This document shows, one piece after another, positions 1 to 7,838 of a DNA stretch of 10,601 nt. Both the position numbers and the translations under genes were made by a program. The DNA comes from an archaeon (GTDB lineage: Archaea > Thermoproteota > QMWL01), in NCBI GenBank assembly GCA_003661605.2, contig QMWL02000015.1:1-10601 (forward strand). Direction: 5' to 3'. Within the stretch, counting starts at the first letter, position 1, and the number at the start of each line of letters is the position of its first letter. Under the pieces are notes generated by a model that saw only the letters and a program-made list of their open reading frames with translations, had not been told where the DNA came from and ran no database searches.

Positions 1-2
1 CA

Positions 3-1727
3 CTAGCCCCTAGGCTTACATTAGCCTCCGGGCAGGGCATTCCTCAGTTTCAATCTGCGAGCCCGTGGAGTCAGTACCTCTATTCCGCTGAGCGAACCAG
101 CCGCTCACCCAACTCTGGACCTCACCGTTTGTGTATTTTGTGGAACATTTCTACCGGCTCCACCATACCACCGATAGTTGCAGACAACCGTGCTTGGATC
201 TGGTCTTCTAACAATCGCCTGCTTTGCATCAATTTAACAACGGGATCGATCCTTTGGCAGCAGGAGCTAGCAGCACCTTGTTCTTCTTCATCCCTGCTCT
301 TCTCAGCCCCCTACCTCTACGCCGCGACGAGTACGAAAGTGCTCTGTTTGAACGCTTCCACAGGTGCTTCTGTTTTCTCGATAAGCATTCAAGCACCTCT
401 CTACCTCCTATACCGCGACGCACTTTACGTTGTTTCAGACAACCCTCCCCGTCTCTACAGGCTAACAGGTGAGTACCTTAGCTACTCCATCGACCTGAAT
501 GCAACACCAACCCAACCCCCAACCGCATACGCTGTTGAAGGCAAGCCGCTGATCGTTGTACCGTGCAACTACTCTATCTACGGCTTCTGGGGGCAAAACG
601 GATCCTTATGCTTCCACTCAAAGTTCACCGCTTCGCTAGCGACACCCATTGTGTTTTCTCAAGGATACCTTTACCTAGCTACGTCCGACGGGTTTGTATA
701 CGCGCTTTACGCTCGGAACGGAAGTATTGCTTGGGCGTACTGGTTATATGATGCTCCCTTTGCCTTACTGCCTACAGTATCTGGGGAGTACGGAGCAGTT
801 CTTGCTGTGGGGGTGCACGGAACCCTATACGTTATCGATGAGTCTGGGCTTCAAACGATAGGCTCTCTCAACGAAACGGTTTGTGCAGTAGCTGCAGCCG
901 ACTACCTATACATAGGGCTGACTAACGGAACACTCACTGTAGTGCAACCTCTATCCTTCTTCATCTCCTCTACGCTTACCTTTTCAAAACCCGCCTCTGG
1001 AATAGCCGTATACGGTCTCAGCATCGTAGTCACCACACCCTCTCACACGATCTGTGCAGTCGAACCCATCCCTACGCTTCTCCGCATCCACTCACCCTCC
1101 CACGTCCCCTGGGGATCCCCGATACACGTCTTTGGTCAACTCATCTCCGATCAAGGTCTGCCCGTTCCATCAGCAAACCTATCCGTACAGCTATCTCACG
1201 TCCAGATAAGGACTTCAACAAATGCCTCAGGCTGGTTTTCAGCAACCATACCCACTGTCAACCTAACAGCAGGCAACTACACTCTAATCGTAAGAAGCGA
1301 CGAATCCCCTATCTATGCTGCCGCCCTTACTCTTACTCCTATAGAAGTCGTGGCTCTGCCCACTTCCATCACGCTCTACGTACCATCTACAGCCAGCACC
1401 GGTACCTGCATCCTAGTACGTGGATATGTAAGAGCAGAGCACCTTCCCCAACACACTCGCGTGCTTCTCTCGCTTCAAAACCCCGCAGGTATCTGTAAGA
1501 CCTTCGTCGTAGACGTAACCAACGGAGAGTTCACCTACTCATTCACTCCTCTCAAACCAGGAAAGTGGTTGGTGAATGTCTCCTTCCCAGGCACAGGTAC
1601 GCATTTAGCGTCCTCAGCATCCGCTTCTATCAAGATCCTACCCCGCGCGCACTCTCCTACACCTCTTCTCCTAACGAGCTTAGTGGCGTGTATTGCGGTA
1701 CTAGCGGCGATAAAGTGCCGTAGGTAA
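3..1727 (+). CDS. Membrane-anchored surface beta-propeller protein with Ig-like domains (5' partial)
   Basis: The frame is open from base 3 with no stop, so the gene begins outside the window. The TTG at 129 is probably internal. Residues coded before it include PWSQYLYSAERT and a following GP-LW-STG pattern, which resembles the usual N-terminal strand of PQQ-like propellers. Counting from the TTG, residues about 1-313 hold roughly eight degenerate blades (patterns such as LYLATSDGFVYALYARNGS). Two Ig-like beta-sandwiches follow, at about 316-407 and 412-505. A single hydrophobic helix at about 512-528 ends in a KCRR tail, as in a C-terminal membrane anchor. Fourteen N-x-S/T sequons fit a glycosylated extracellular protein. 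A signal peptide is expected but lies off the window. The 3' end overlaps the convergent peptidase gene by 27 bases. No catalytic motif is seen, so the ligand is unknown; adhesion, sensing or an S-layer-associated role is inference. Confidence 0.85.
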   Translation, partial: LAPRLTLASGQGIPQFQSASPWSQYLYSAERTSRSPNSGPHRLCILWNISTGSTIPPIVADNRAWIWSSNNRLLCINLTTGSILWQQELAAPCSSSSLLFSAPYLYAATSTKVLCLNASTGASVFSISIQAPLYLLYRDALYVVSDNPPRLYRLTGEYLSYSIDLNATPTQPPTAYAVEGKPLIVVPCNYSIYGFWGQNGSLCFHSKFTASLATPIVFSQGYLYLATSDGFVYALYARNGSIAWAYWLYDAPFALLPTVSGEYGAVLAVGVHGTLYVIDESGLQTIGSLNETVCAVAAADYLYIGLTNGTLTVVQPLSFFISSTLTFSKPASGIAVYGLSIVVTTPSHTICAVEPIPTLLRIHSPSHVPWGSPIHVFGQLISDQGLPVPSANLSVQLSHVQIRTSTNASGWFSATIPTVNLTAGNYTLIVRSDESPIYAAALTLTPIEVVALPTSITLYVPSTASTGTCILVRGYVRAEHLPQHTRVLLSLQNPAGICKTFVVDVTNGEFTYSFTPLKPGKWLVNVSFPGTGTHLASSASASIKILPRAHSPTPLLLTSLVACIAVLAAIKCRR

Positions 1728-2687
1728 AGGTTCTCCCTCTAGCTCTACGCGAGGGTTGAGCACGAGGAAGTCACGGTGCATTTCGCTGTTGTTCTTTCCC
1801 TTGAAGGATGCGTTATACCCGAAGGCGATGTGGATGGTGTTTGCTGCTTTCTCTGCCTCCAACATGCTGTCTGAAAACGGCGATGCGTGTGGGTTTAGTC
1901 CGATGCCAAACTCCCCTAGTAGTCTCGATCCTTCATCATAGTTCAAAACATCCCATACGCGTTTAGCAAAACCTCGATCCTCACAGAGTACGCGCTCGAC
2001 CCTTCCCTCGCGGACGTAGAGGCGAAGCGGTGAAGGTGGTGTACCGAGGTCCCCGATAGCTCCTCGCACTACGAGCACACCTTCACCGCTCTCCTCTATC
2101 GGCGCTGTAAAGACCTCGCCAACAGGTAGGTTTACGAACCAATCCATACCAGGAATGCAATCCGTTTTCCATGGGCGGCTGGTGTCTAGCTCGAATCGAA
2201 AGTCTGTTCCATCTGGTGTTGTGATGCGGACCTCCCGCTTTCCCGAAACTCGTTGGAGAATGCTATCTGCGCGCTTCATGATATCCTCATAGTCCTCATC
2301 GCTCAACGCTAGCGGTCCTTCAACCAGCCACTCGTATCGGGGTCCCGGCATGTGGCCTACACGACATCCCACATCGTGCTCAAGCGTGAGAAGCCGGATT
2401 CGGAAGGGAGTATCCTCCGCAGATACTCGCAAGATATTGACAGCTACCACAGGACGGTACGCTTCCATCATCTCCTCAATTATCGCCAACTGCTCCGTAC
2501 GCTTATGCCTCTGAGCAAGCAGCATCATGACTGTAGTGGGTGTTATCTGTATCGACGCACGCTGAAACACACTTCCCAGCGAAAGTAGCTCTTCATCACA
2601 TACAATCATCACTCTATCGCGGCGCGTCAGTTGGAGAATGCAACGAAGCGCTGTGAGCGCCCCGTGGATGGCGCTCTCTGAAGTCAT
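1701..2687 (-). CDS. M29-like metallo-aminopeptidase, paralogue A
   Basis: This 328-residue protein resembles short archaeal members of the M29 (thermophilic aminopeptidase) superfamily, which also includes the NicX ring-cleaving dioxygenases. Likely metal ligands are E191 in NLPVGEVFTAP, E259 in LLGEFGIGLNP, H286 in HIAFGYN, and H304 and D306 in MHRDF. GHMPGPRYEW at 111-120 is conserved with the neighbouring paralogue. Canonical M29 enzymes are about 400 residues, so the N-terminal domain is shortened. There is no signal peptide, so it should be cytosolic, most simply removing N-terminal residues from peptides with two bound metal ions. The ATG start lies one base after the stop of the upstream paralogue (TAA-G-ATG) and has no clear Shine-Dalgarno, which suggests translational coupling. 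The fold assignment is firm. The substrate is not, and a NicX-like or other hydrolase role remains possible. Confidence 0.88.
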   Translation of the reverse strand: MTSESAIHGALTALRCILQLTRRDRVMIVCDEELLSLGSVFQRASIQITPTTVMMLLAQRHKRTEQLAIIEEMMEAYRPVVAVNILRVSAEDTPFRIRLLTLEHDVGCRVGHMPGPRYEWLVEGPLALSDEDYEDIMKRADSILQRVSGKREVRITTPDGTDFRFELDTSRPWKTDCIPGMDWFVNLPVGEVFTAPIEESGEGVLVVRGAIGDLGTPPSPLRLYVREGRVERVLCEDRGFAKRVWDVLNYDEGSRLLGEFGIGLNPHASPFSDSMLEAEKAANTIHIAFGYNASFKGKNNSEMHRDFLVLNPRVELEGEPLPTALYRR

Positions 2688-2688
2688 C

Positions 2689-3702
2689 TTAAAGACGCAG
2701 TTTACCGTCCTTCAAAATCTCCTCCCCATCCGCTTCTAAAGTCGGCTCGAGAAGCACCATGTCGTTGTGCATTTTGCTTCTAATTCGACCACCAAAAAGC
2801 CGGTTGTATCCAAACGCCACGTGCATTGTTCCGGCTGCTTTCTCCGCTTCTAGCATTTTGTCTGCAAAAGGTGATGCACGTGGGTTTAGTCCGATTCCCA
2901 CCTCTCCCAGCCATCTTGCACCCTCGTCAACTGTAAGGACTATCTGAACCTTTCTCCTAAACTCTTCATCCTCTGAAGATACGCTAACCATCTGACCATT
3001 CTTGACTTCGATAACAACAGGCGCTTTTGGAACGCCAACTCCTCCAATCGTCCCTCGCACCACCACCTTACCTTCTGCGCTTCGCTCGATAGGCGCGATA
3101 TATATCTCTCCAACAGGGAGGTTGATCATCCAGCTAGCTCCAGGAACGCAGTCCGACCTCCATTGACGCCCCTCTACTATGCAGCTGAACTCAGTTCCAT
3201 CTGGATTCGCTATGTGCAAGCGTCGTACGCTTTCGAGACGCTCCATCAGCGCTCTTGCCTTTGCTGCAAGATCCTGATACTCCTCGTGGGTGAGCGCAAG
3301 CGGCCCCTCAACCAACCACTCATAGCGTACACCGGGCATGTGTCCTACCCGAAGACCAAATTCGGCAAGCGTTTCTAAAGCTGCGATACGGAACGTGGTC
3401 TCGCCAGGCAGGTCGCGAAACGCGGTGACCGCTACCGTAGGACCGTAGCTTTCGAGATTTTGAACCAGCCGTCCCAAACAGGTGGCTCGATCCTCCAAGT
3501 CCGGGAAGAAGGATAGTAACTGTGCGCTTCCCAGCTGCTGTCCTGCTTCAAAAAACGCCTTTGCAATTCTCTCTAGTGGATCATCGTAAATGACTAAAAG
3601 ACGATCTTCTCCCCCCATACTTAGCAAGTTCTGTAAAGCAGCCTTAGCTGCGTCTACGCTACGCTGCCACACCTCCACACCGCCCTCTCGCTCAAGCCTC
3701 AT
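2689..3702 (-). CDS. M29-like metallo-aminopeptidase, paralogue B
   Basis: This is a close paralogue of the next gene downstream and is collinear with it over almost the full length. In the longest reading (start at 3735, 348 residues) the likely metal ligands are E210 (NLPVGEIYIAP), E277 (WLGEVGIGLNP), H305 (HVAFGYN), H323 and D325 (MHNDM). The shared GHMPGVRYEWLVEGPLAL block spans 131-148. The start is uncertain. The 3735 start would overlap the divergent transporter start. I use the ATG at 3702; the GTG at 3678 is equally attractive because it matches the paralogue's N-terminus and follows GAGAGGG. Two tandem genes of one family in one operon suggest either different peptide specificities or a mixed oligomer. 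It is probably cytosolic, as no signal peptide or membrane helix is visible. Confidence 0.87.
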   Translation of the reverse strand: MRLEREGGVEVWQRSVDAAKAALQNLLSMGGEDRLLVIYDDPLERIAKAFFEAGQQLGSAQLLSFFPDLEDRATCLGRLVQNLESYGPTVAVTAFRDLPGETTFRIAALETLAEFGLRVGHMPGVRYEWLVEGPLALTHEEYQDLAAKARALMERLESVRRLHIANPDGTEFSCIVEGRQWRSDCVPGASWMINLPVGEIYIAPIERSAEGKVVVRGTIGGVGVPKAPVVIEVKNGQMVSVSSEDEEFRRKVQIVLTVDEGARWLGEVGIGLNPRASPFADKMLEAEKAAGTMHVAFGYNRLFGGRIRSKMHNDMVLLEPTLEADGEEILKDGKLRL

Positions 3703-3729
3703 AAGCCCTCGCATCCCACAGCCCACTCT

Positions 3730-4875
3730 TTGCACAAACGCACCTCTAGTAGCATCCCCAAGGTTGTGCTTGTCCTGGGACTAGTAAGTCTGCTAACCGA
3801 CGTTAGTGGCGAGATGGTTGCTTCAACCCTCCCCCAATTCTTAGCCGTAGAACTCGCGGTTGCTGCTGCATTTATCGGAGTGGTTGAGGGGATAGCAGAC
3901 CTAGTAAGTAACATTCTGAAGGCTGTTTTTGGAGCGGTATCCGATCAACTGCGAAAACGCAAACCGATCATAGCGCTAGGCTATGCAATATCCGCTGTTA
4001 CACGCCCCTGCTTTGCTGCCGCGTCCTCAGCTACTGATGTCCTACTTCTTCGCTCTGTAGACCGTGTTGGTAAAGGCGCACGAACCGCCCCACGAGACGC
4101 ACTCATCGCATCCGCTGCAGGAGACGCCCTCGGCAAGTCCTTTGGCATACATCGCGCACTCGATACCGCTGGTGCGTTAATCGGACCTCTGATCGCTATC
4201 CCACTTCTCAGTCTGTTCGGCTTCCGAACTCTGTACCTCCTAACGCTACTACCTGGTGGAGTTGCGCTAACCCTCCTCCTAGCCTTCGTTCACGAACCAC
4301 CAATGGAGGTAAAACAACGACTTCCCCCATCTGCCCTCCTTCAACGACCCGTCCTCAAGATCCTCCTCATCACGATAGGACTTTCACTCGGTCACCTCTC
4401 CGCATTATTCCTAATCGCACGCGCCTTTGAACTAGGCTTTGGAGTTCTGTCCCCGATAGGATTCTATGTGTTATTCAATGCAATCTACGCGCTCTCCTCC
4501 GCTCCCGCTGGAGTCCTCGCCGACCGAATCGGTATTAACAGAGTACTAGCCATCGGAATTGGTTGGGCAGCTCTCTCCTACATAACATTAGTTTTTGCAG
4601 CCGCTAACCCGCTCGTCCTCGTCCCGCTTGCTTTCGTACTCTTCGGTCTCTCCTACGGATTCTGCGAAGGACAGCTCCGTGCTTTTGCAGCATCTCGAGC
4701 TCCAGAAGAAGCCATAGGTACCAGCATCGGCGCCTACTACCTTGGGGCAGGCATCGCTTCCTTCACAGCTAACACGATAGCATCCACACTTTGGATTTAC
4801 CTAAGTCCCCAAATTGCACTCACTTACGCAACCGCCGCAGCTATATTCGGAGTGCTGATTGCGCTTACTGCCTAG
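3730..4875 (+). CDS. MFS transporter
   Basis: This 381-residue protein is made of about 12 hydrophobic helices and belongs to the major facilitator superfamily. The N-terminal half has LVSLLTDVSGEM (residues 18-29), a loop 2-3 signature AVSDQLRKRKP (69-79) of motif-A type, and RVGKGARTAPRDALIA (112-127), which is typical of one group of putative drug or metabolite MFS carriers. The C-terminal half repeats a motif-A-like LADRIG (about 253-258). The start is a TTG with no Shine-Dalgarno upstream, and hydrophobic helix 1 begins about ten residues later, so the start is plausible but not proven. The coding strand is unusually pyrimidine-rich. The gene ends in a TAG that overlaps the stop of the convergent propeller gene. 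It is divergent from the peptidase pair, with which it might share control. The substrate cannot be read from the sequence. Confidence 0.9.
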   Translation: MHKRTSSSIPKVVLVLGLVSLLTDVSGEMVASTLPQFLAVELAVAAAFIGVVEGIADLVSNILKAVFGAVSDQLRKRKPIIALGYAISAVTRPCFAAASSATDVLLLRSVDRVGKGARTAPRDALIASAAGDALGKSFGIHRALDTAGALIGPLIAIPLLSLFGFRTLYLLTLLPGGVALTLLLAFVHEPPMEVKQRLPPSALLQRPVLKILLITIGLSLGHLSALFLIARAFELGFGVLSPIGFYVLFNAIYALSSAPAGVLADRIGINRVLAIGIGWAALSYITLVFAAANPLVLVPLAFVLFGLSYGFCEGQLRAFAASRAPEEAIGTSIGAYYLGAGIASFTANTIASTLWIYLSPQIALTYATAAAIFGVLIALTA

Positions 4876-6536
4876 CCCTCCTGATACACGAAGTACAGAC
4901 CGTCTGCACGCTTCTGGAACTCCCCGGGAAGCTTGCCTTCCGCACGAAGCTTGATGAAGATCCAGGTGAGCGCTTGCTCGTTTACTCCCAGATCTCCCGC
5001 AACGCGCGTTAGGTTCAGTTCTTTAATCCCGTATCGGGGATCTGCAAACATGTTAGCTATGTCTTGCAGTAAGTGTTGCAGGTACTCATCCTGCTCCAGA
5101 GCTAGAGAAACCGCAGCGTTATCACCTCGCTGGAGCATCGTTGTAAGGTTTACAAAGTGATCAGGAGGCTTCACTTTCAGTTTATAAGCACGCCGCAGAT
5201 CTCTGAGTACATCGTTAGCGCGCGCTGCCGCTTCTTGAGTACCGCCGATTAACGCCATAAGTGAAAGAAGGGTACTCAGCGTCTTCCACAGCTTGTCTAG
5301 ATAGGGTTTAGGATCACGCTTCGTACGCGATGCCAGGTATGCTCCGCTTGCGTAGGCTGCTACTGCAGACGAGTAGTTCCCGCAATACAGTTCCTCGTCT
5401 GCCACGCGCGCCAGAAAAGCTTCCTCTGGTATTTTAAGCAAGTGAGGGATAGGCGGGGTAGCGATAGTAAAGCTCTGCACCCCCAACACTCCAATGTAGA
5501 TTCGGCCATCTGCGATGGCTGCGCTTCCGTAGATGCGAGCACCTAACTGCGTCGACCAGAGTACCTCTCCGTTGTCGGCGCTTAAAATATGCAAGTAGCC
5601 GTTTAACCCGCCTACTACAACGTATCCTCCGCAAACTGCGGGACTTGCCCAGATCTCTGCCTTTAGGTTCTGCTTCCATACGATATCTCCGGTACTCGCG
5701 TTAAGACAGTAGACCGATCCATCGTTACAGCAGATGTAAACCCGACCTCCTACTACAGCAGGGCTGCTGTAGATTGCAGCTCCCAAATCCCTGTACCAGA
5801 CCTCCTCACCACGACCCGCTGTCAGGCAGTACATATAGCCATCGAAGCCTCCAAAGAAGACCCTCCCATTTACAACCGCCGGGCTGCTAACTACAGCATC
5901 CTTTGTCTCTTTCCCCCAAAGTGGGTCACCTGTAAGTGCATCAACACAGTAGAGTACGCTGTCATTGCTTCCGAAAAAGAGGCGTCCATACGCAATAGCT
6001 GGGCTAGACCAAATCTCTCCCCCTGTATGGATGCGCCAGAGAGGGCGTCGTCCAAGCAAGTCGATGCAGTACAAGTGTCCTTCATCGGTTCCAATGTAGA
6101 TGCGTTTCATGTATACGAGCGGAGTCGAGACGATCCGCTTCCCGGTGGAGGCTACCGGAAAGTCGATAACTCCCTTACCCTTATTCTGGTCGAGAACGTA
6201 GAGCCGACCGTCCGCGCATCCAGCGAAAACCATACCATCTGCCACCACGATGCTCGAGGTTACTTCACCTCCTATCCTTGATTTCCACCGAACCTTACCC
6301 GATTTTCTGTCAAGGGCAACAACGAACCCATCTCGCGTTCCCACAAAGATCCGATTCCCAGCTACCGCTGGGCTTGAGTAAACATGGTCACTCATGCGTT
6401 CTCCCCACTTTCCTTTCTGAATCGCGTAGTTTTCCTTGCTTCCTGTGTTGGTAGTATTGTAGCGAAACTTAGGCCATGCTTCTCTCGGTGGGGCTATGCG
6501 CTCCCGCAGGGCATAACCGTACGCTACTAAGCTCAC
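4872..6536 (-). CDS. Cytosolic PQQ-like beta-propeller fused to helical region and C-terminal winged-helix-like domain
   Basis: This 554-residue protein has no signal peptide or membrane helix. Residues 20-32 (WPKFRYNTTNTGS) form the usual closing strand of PQQ-like propellers. Eight repeats then start near residues 54, 94, 137, 177, 217, 257, 297 and 337, mostly 40 residues apart. Their consensus is SSPAV--GR-++G--DG-+Y-LDA-TG---W, so an eight-bladed propeller is expected. Quinoprotein dehydrogenase active-site features and an export signal are absent, so a binding or scaffold role is more likely than an enzyme. Residues about 365-490 look helical. Residues about 492-545 (LTRVAGDLGVNEQALTWIFIKL, then AEGKLPG and GLYFVYQEG) look like a winged helix. 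The GTG start follows GAGAGGG by seven bases. It is the last gene of the minus-strand run, 52 bases after the membrane protein gene. I know of no named family with this exact order. Confidence 0.85.
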   Translation of the reverse strand: MSLVAYGYALRERIAPPREAWPKFRYNTTNTGSKENYAIQKGKWGERMSDHVYSSPAVAGNRIFVGTRDGFVVALDRKSGKVRWKSRIGGEVTSSIVVADGMVFAGCADGRLYVLDQNKGKGVIDFPVASTGKRIVSTPLVYMKRIYIGTDEGHLYCIDLLGRRPLWRIHTGGEIWSSPAIAYGRLFFGSNDSVLYCVDALTGDPLWGKETKDAVVSSPAVVNGRVFFGGFDGYMYCLTAGRGEEVWYRDLGAAIYSSPAVVGGRVYICCNDGSVYCLNASTGDIVWKQNLKAEIWASPAVCGGYVVVGGLNGYLHILSADNGEVLWSTQLGARIYGSAAIADGRIYIGVLGVQSFTIATPPIPHLLKIPEEAFLARVADEELYCGNYSSAVAAYASGAYLASRTKRDPKPYLDKLWKTLSTLLSLMALIGGTQEAAARANDVLRDLRRAYKLKVKPPDHFVNLTTMLQRGDNAAVSLALEQDEYLQHLLQDIANMFADPRYGIKELNLTRVAGDLGVNEQALTWIFIKLRAEGKLPGEFQKRADGLYFVYQEG

Positions 6537-6543
6537 GACTTAA

Positions 6544-6550
6544 CCCTCTC
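6544..6550 (-). promoter_or_regulatory. Shine-Dalgarno site of the propeller gene
   Basis: GAGAGGG lies seven bases before the GTG at 6536 and supports this non-ATG start. Confidence 0.6.
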
Positions 6551-6560
6551 TTTTCGTAAG

Positions 6561-6566
6561 GTTTAA
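6561..6566 (-). promoter_or_regulatory. Possible TATA-like box upstream of the propeller gene
   Basis: The 52-base gap between the membrane protein gene and the propeller gene is the largest in the minus-strand run and is AT-rich. TTAAAC sits at -25 to -30 from the GTG, preceded by an A-rich stretch and the palindrome TTTTCGAAAA at 6571-6580. It could be an internal archaeal promoter. The good Shine-Dalgarno closer to the gene argues against a strictly leaderless transcript, so transcription might start elsewhere. Confidence 0.3.
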
Positions 6567-6588
6567 CGGTTTTTCGAAAACAAACAGC

Positions 6589-7824
6589 CTACCCTGGCGC
6601 TGGCGGACGAAGAGGAGGTCGCGGTGGTATGAGCGGTGAGATGGGTGCTCTAGCTATTGGACGAACCGCCGCTCCTGATCGCACAGCCCCCATAAGCAGT
6701 ATAAGTGAAATCGCAAACCCTAGGAAGAGTAAGGGTTCAAAGCCTCGGAACAGGGAAAGCGCGAGGATTGCCGCTAATAAGGAGAAGATCGCCCCTGCCA
6801 CCATGCTGGGGTCGCCTGGCAGTACTGTAGTTGCCTTATCCCATAGATGTAGAACGATGCCGATAAGCACACCGAGTACTGCTGCAATCGCTCCATAAGC
6901 GCCTAGGGGTACCCCGCTAAACTCGTTTGTAAAACATATTCGTCCCAAATACTCCCAAGTGTAGTCGACCGTTATTGCTTCATAGTACGTAGTTGAAACG
7001 AGGACGTAGTTAGTGCTCATGGTAATGAACATCGGAACAACGAGCAATGCTAAGACGATGGCGACGATAACCCCTACCTTTATCTTAACATCGGCGTCAA
7101 CGAACTGGCTGGGCCAGAACAGCGCTATCGCTGCTACTGCGCATAACTCCCAAACTCCGATGATCGTCAAGAAGTAAGCCGATGCAGCAACCGATCTGAT
7201 GGTGATCCATACAAGGATTGGTGCAATAACCGCTAACGCCCCAAGACCTATGGTAAGTGGGTTGCGGAGATCGCGTGCTTCTCGAACCAGTAGTGCAGCG
7301 ACAGCGAAAGCGACGAGCGCTCCTATAATAATTGGAGCAGTAATATAGTATGGGAACAGCAGGAAGAGTTGCGAATAGAGGACCGCGAAGATGAGCCCTC
7401 CTACCGCTAATGCTATACCAACTCCCTCAATGCGACTATAGTCCCACCACCAAGCGACTACGACTGCAACAACTGTCGCTGCGATGCCGAAAACTCCGCT
7501 AATCATATCCCACATGACTGCCAGAAGCGCCGCGAAGACTGCTACGCCTATTCCACTAACGATTATGGCTATGCGCGCTGTATCTGCTCCTATACCGAGA
7601 ACACGGTCTGATAGGAAGTCCCCTATAACATAACCACCAACAACCGCCGCGGTAGCAATAGTAGCGTAAATGATGGGGGAGAGGACAATCCAGAGCGGTA
7701 CGGTAAAGGGACCTTTTCCGTAAGGCGGTAGTGCAAGGAACGCGAACGTAGCGTATCCTGCTACGCAGATGAGGGCAATTACTAACGGCAGTAGGTTGGT
7801 TAGTGACCTACCTAGCTCTGGCAT
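6589..7824 (-). CDS. Polytopic membrane protein (~12 TM) with proline-rich C-terminal tail, unknown function
   Basis: This 411-residue protein is almost entirely hydrophobic. I count about twelve helices, near 11-33, 42-67, 83-104, 107-126, 134-157, 160-180, 190-209, 213-236, 247-269, 308-328, 340-359 and 362-382. Between helices 9 and 10 is a loop of about 38 polar and aromatic residues (270-307: YYEAITVDYTWEYLG and others), probably outside the cell. The last 28 residues form a basic, proline-rich tail (PLIPPRPPLRPPAPG) that should face the cytosol if the helix count is even. Such tails often bind partner proteins. I see no MFS, ABC or other transporter signature. It sits 14 bases downstream of the thioredoxin gene and upstream of the propeller gene. 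It could anchor the soluble proteins of the operon or transport a small molecule; neither can be shown here. Confidence 0.85.
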   Translation of the reverse strand: MPELGRSLTNLLPLVIALICVAGYATFAFLALPPYGKGPFTVPLWIVLSPIIYATIATAAVVGGYVIGDFLSDRVLGIGADTARIAIIVSGIGVAVFAALLAVMWDMISGVFGIAATVVAVVVAWWWDYSRIEGVGIALAVGGLIFAVLYSQLFLLFPYYITAPIIIGALVAFAVAALLVREARDLRNPLTIGLGALAVIAPILVWITIRSVAASAYFLTIIGVWELCAVAAIALFWPSQFVDADVKIKVGVIVAIVLALLVVPMFITMSTNYVLVSTTYYEAITVDYTWEYLGRICFTNEFSGVPLGAYGAIAAVLGVLIGIVLHLWDKATTVLPGDPSMVAGAIFSLLAAILALSLFRGFEPLLFLGFAISLILLMGAVRSGAAVRPIARAPISPLIPPRPPLRPPAPG

Positions 7825-7838
7825 AGCTCAGGCTTCAC

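Noticed and set aside
4896..6400. Tandem DNA repeat of about 120 bases
   Set aside because: The periodicity comes from the 40-residue protein blades; the DNA copies are too diverged to be a nucleotide repeat or CRISPR-like array.
4872..6536. Quinoprotein (PQQ-dependent) alcohol or glucose dehydrogenase
   Set aside because: There is no signal peptide and no recognisable active-site calcium/PQQ ligand set; the repeats alone do not indicate an enzyme.
6571..6580. TTTTCGAAAA as the stem of a hairpin terminator
   Set aside because: The palindrome has no loop and no following T-run in a consistent direction, so it is not a credible intrinsic terminator.
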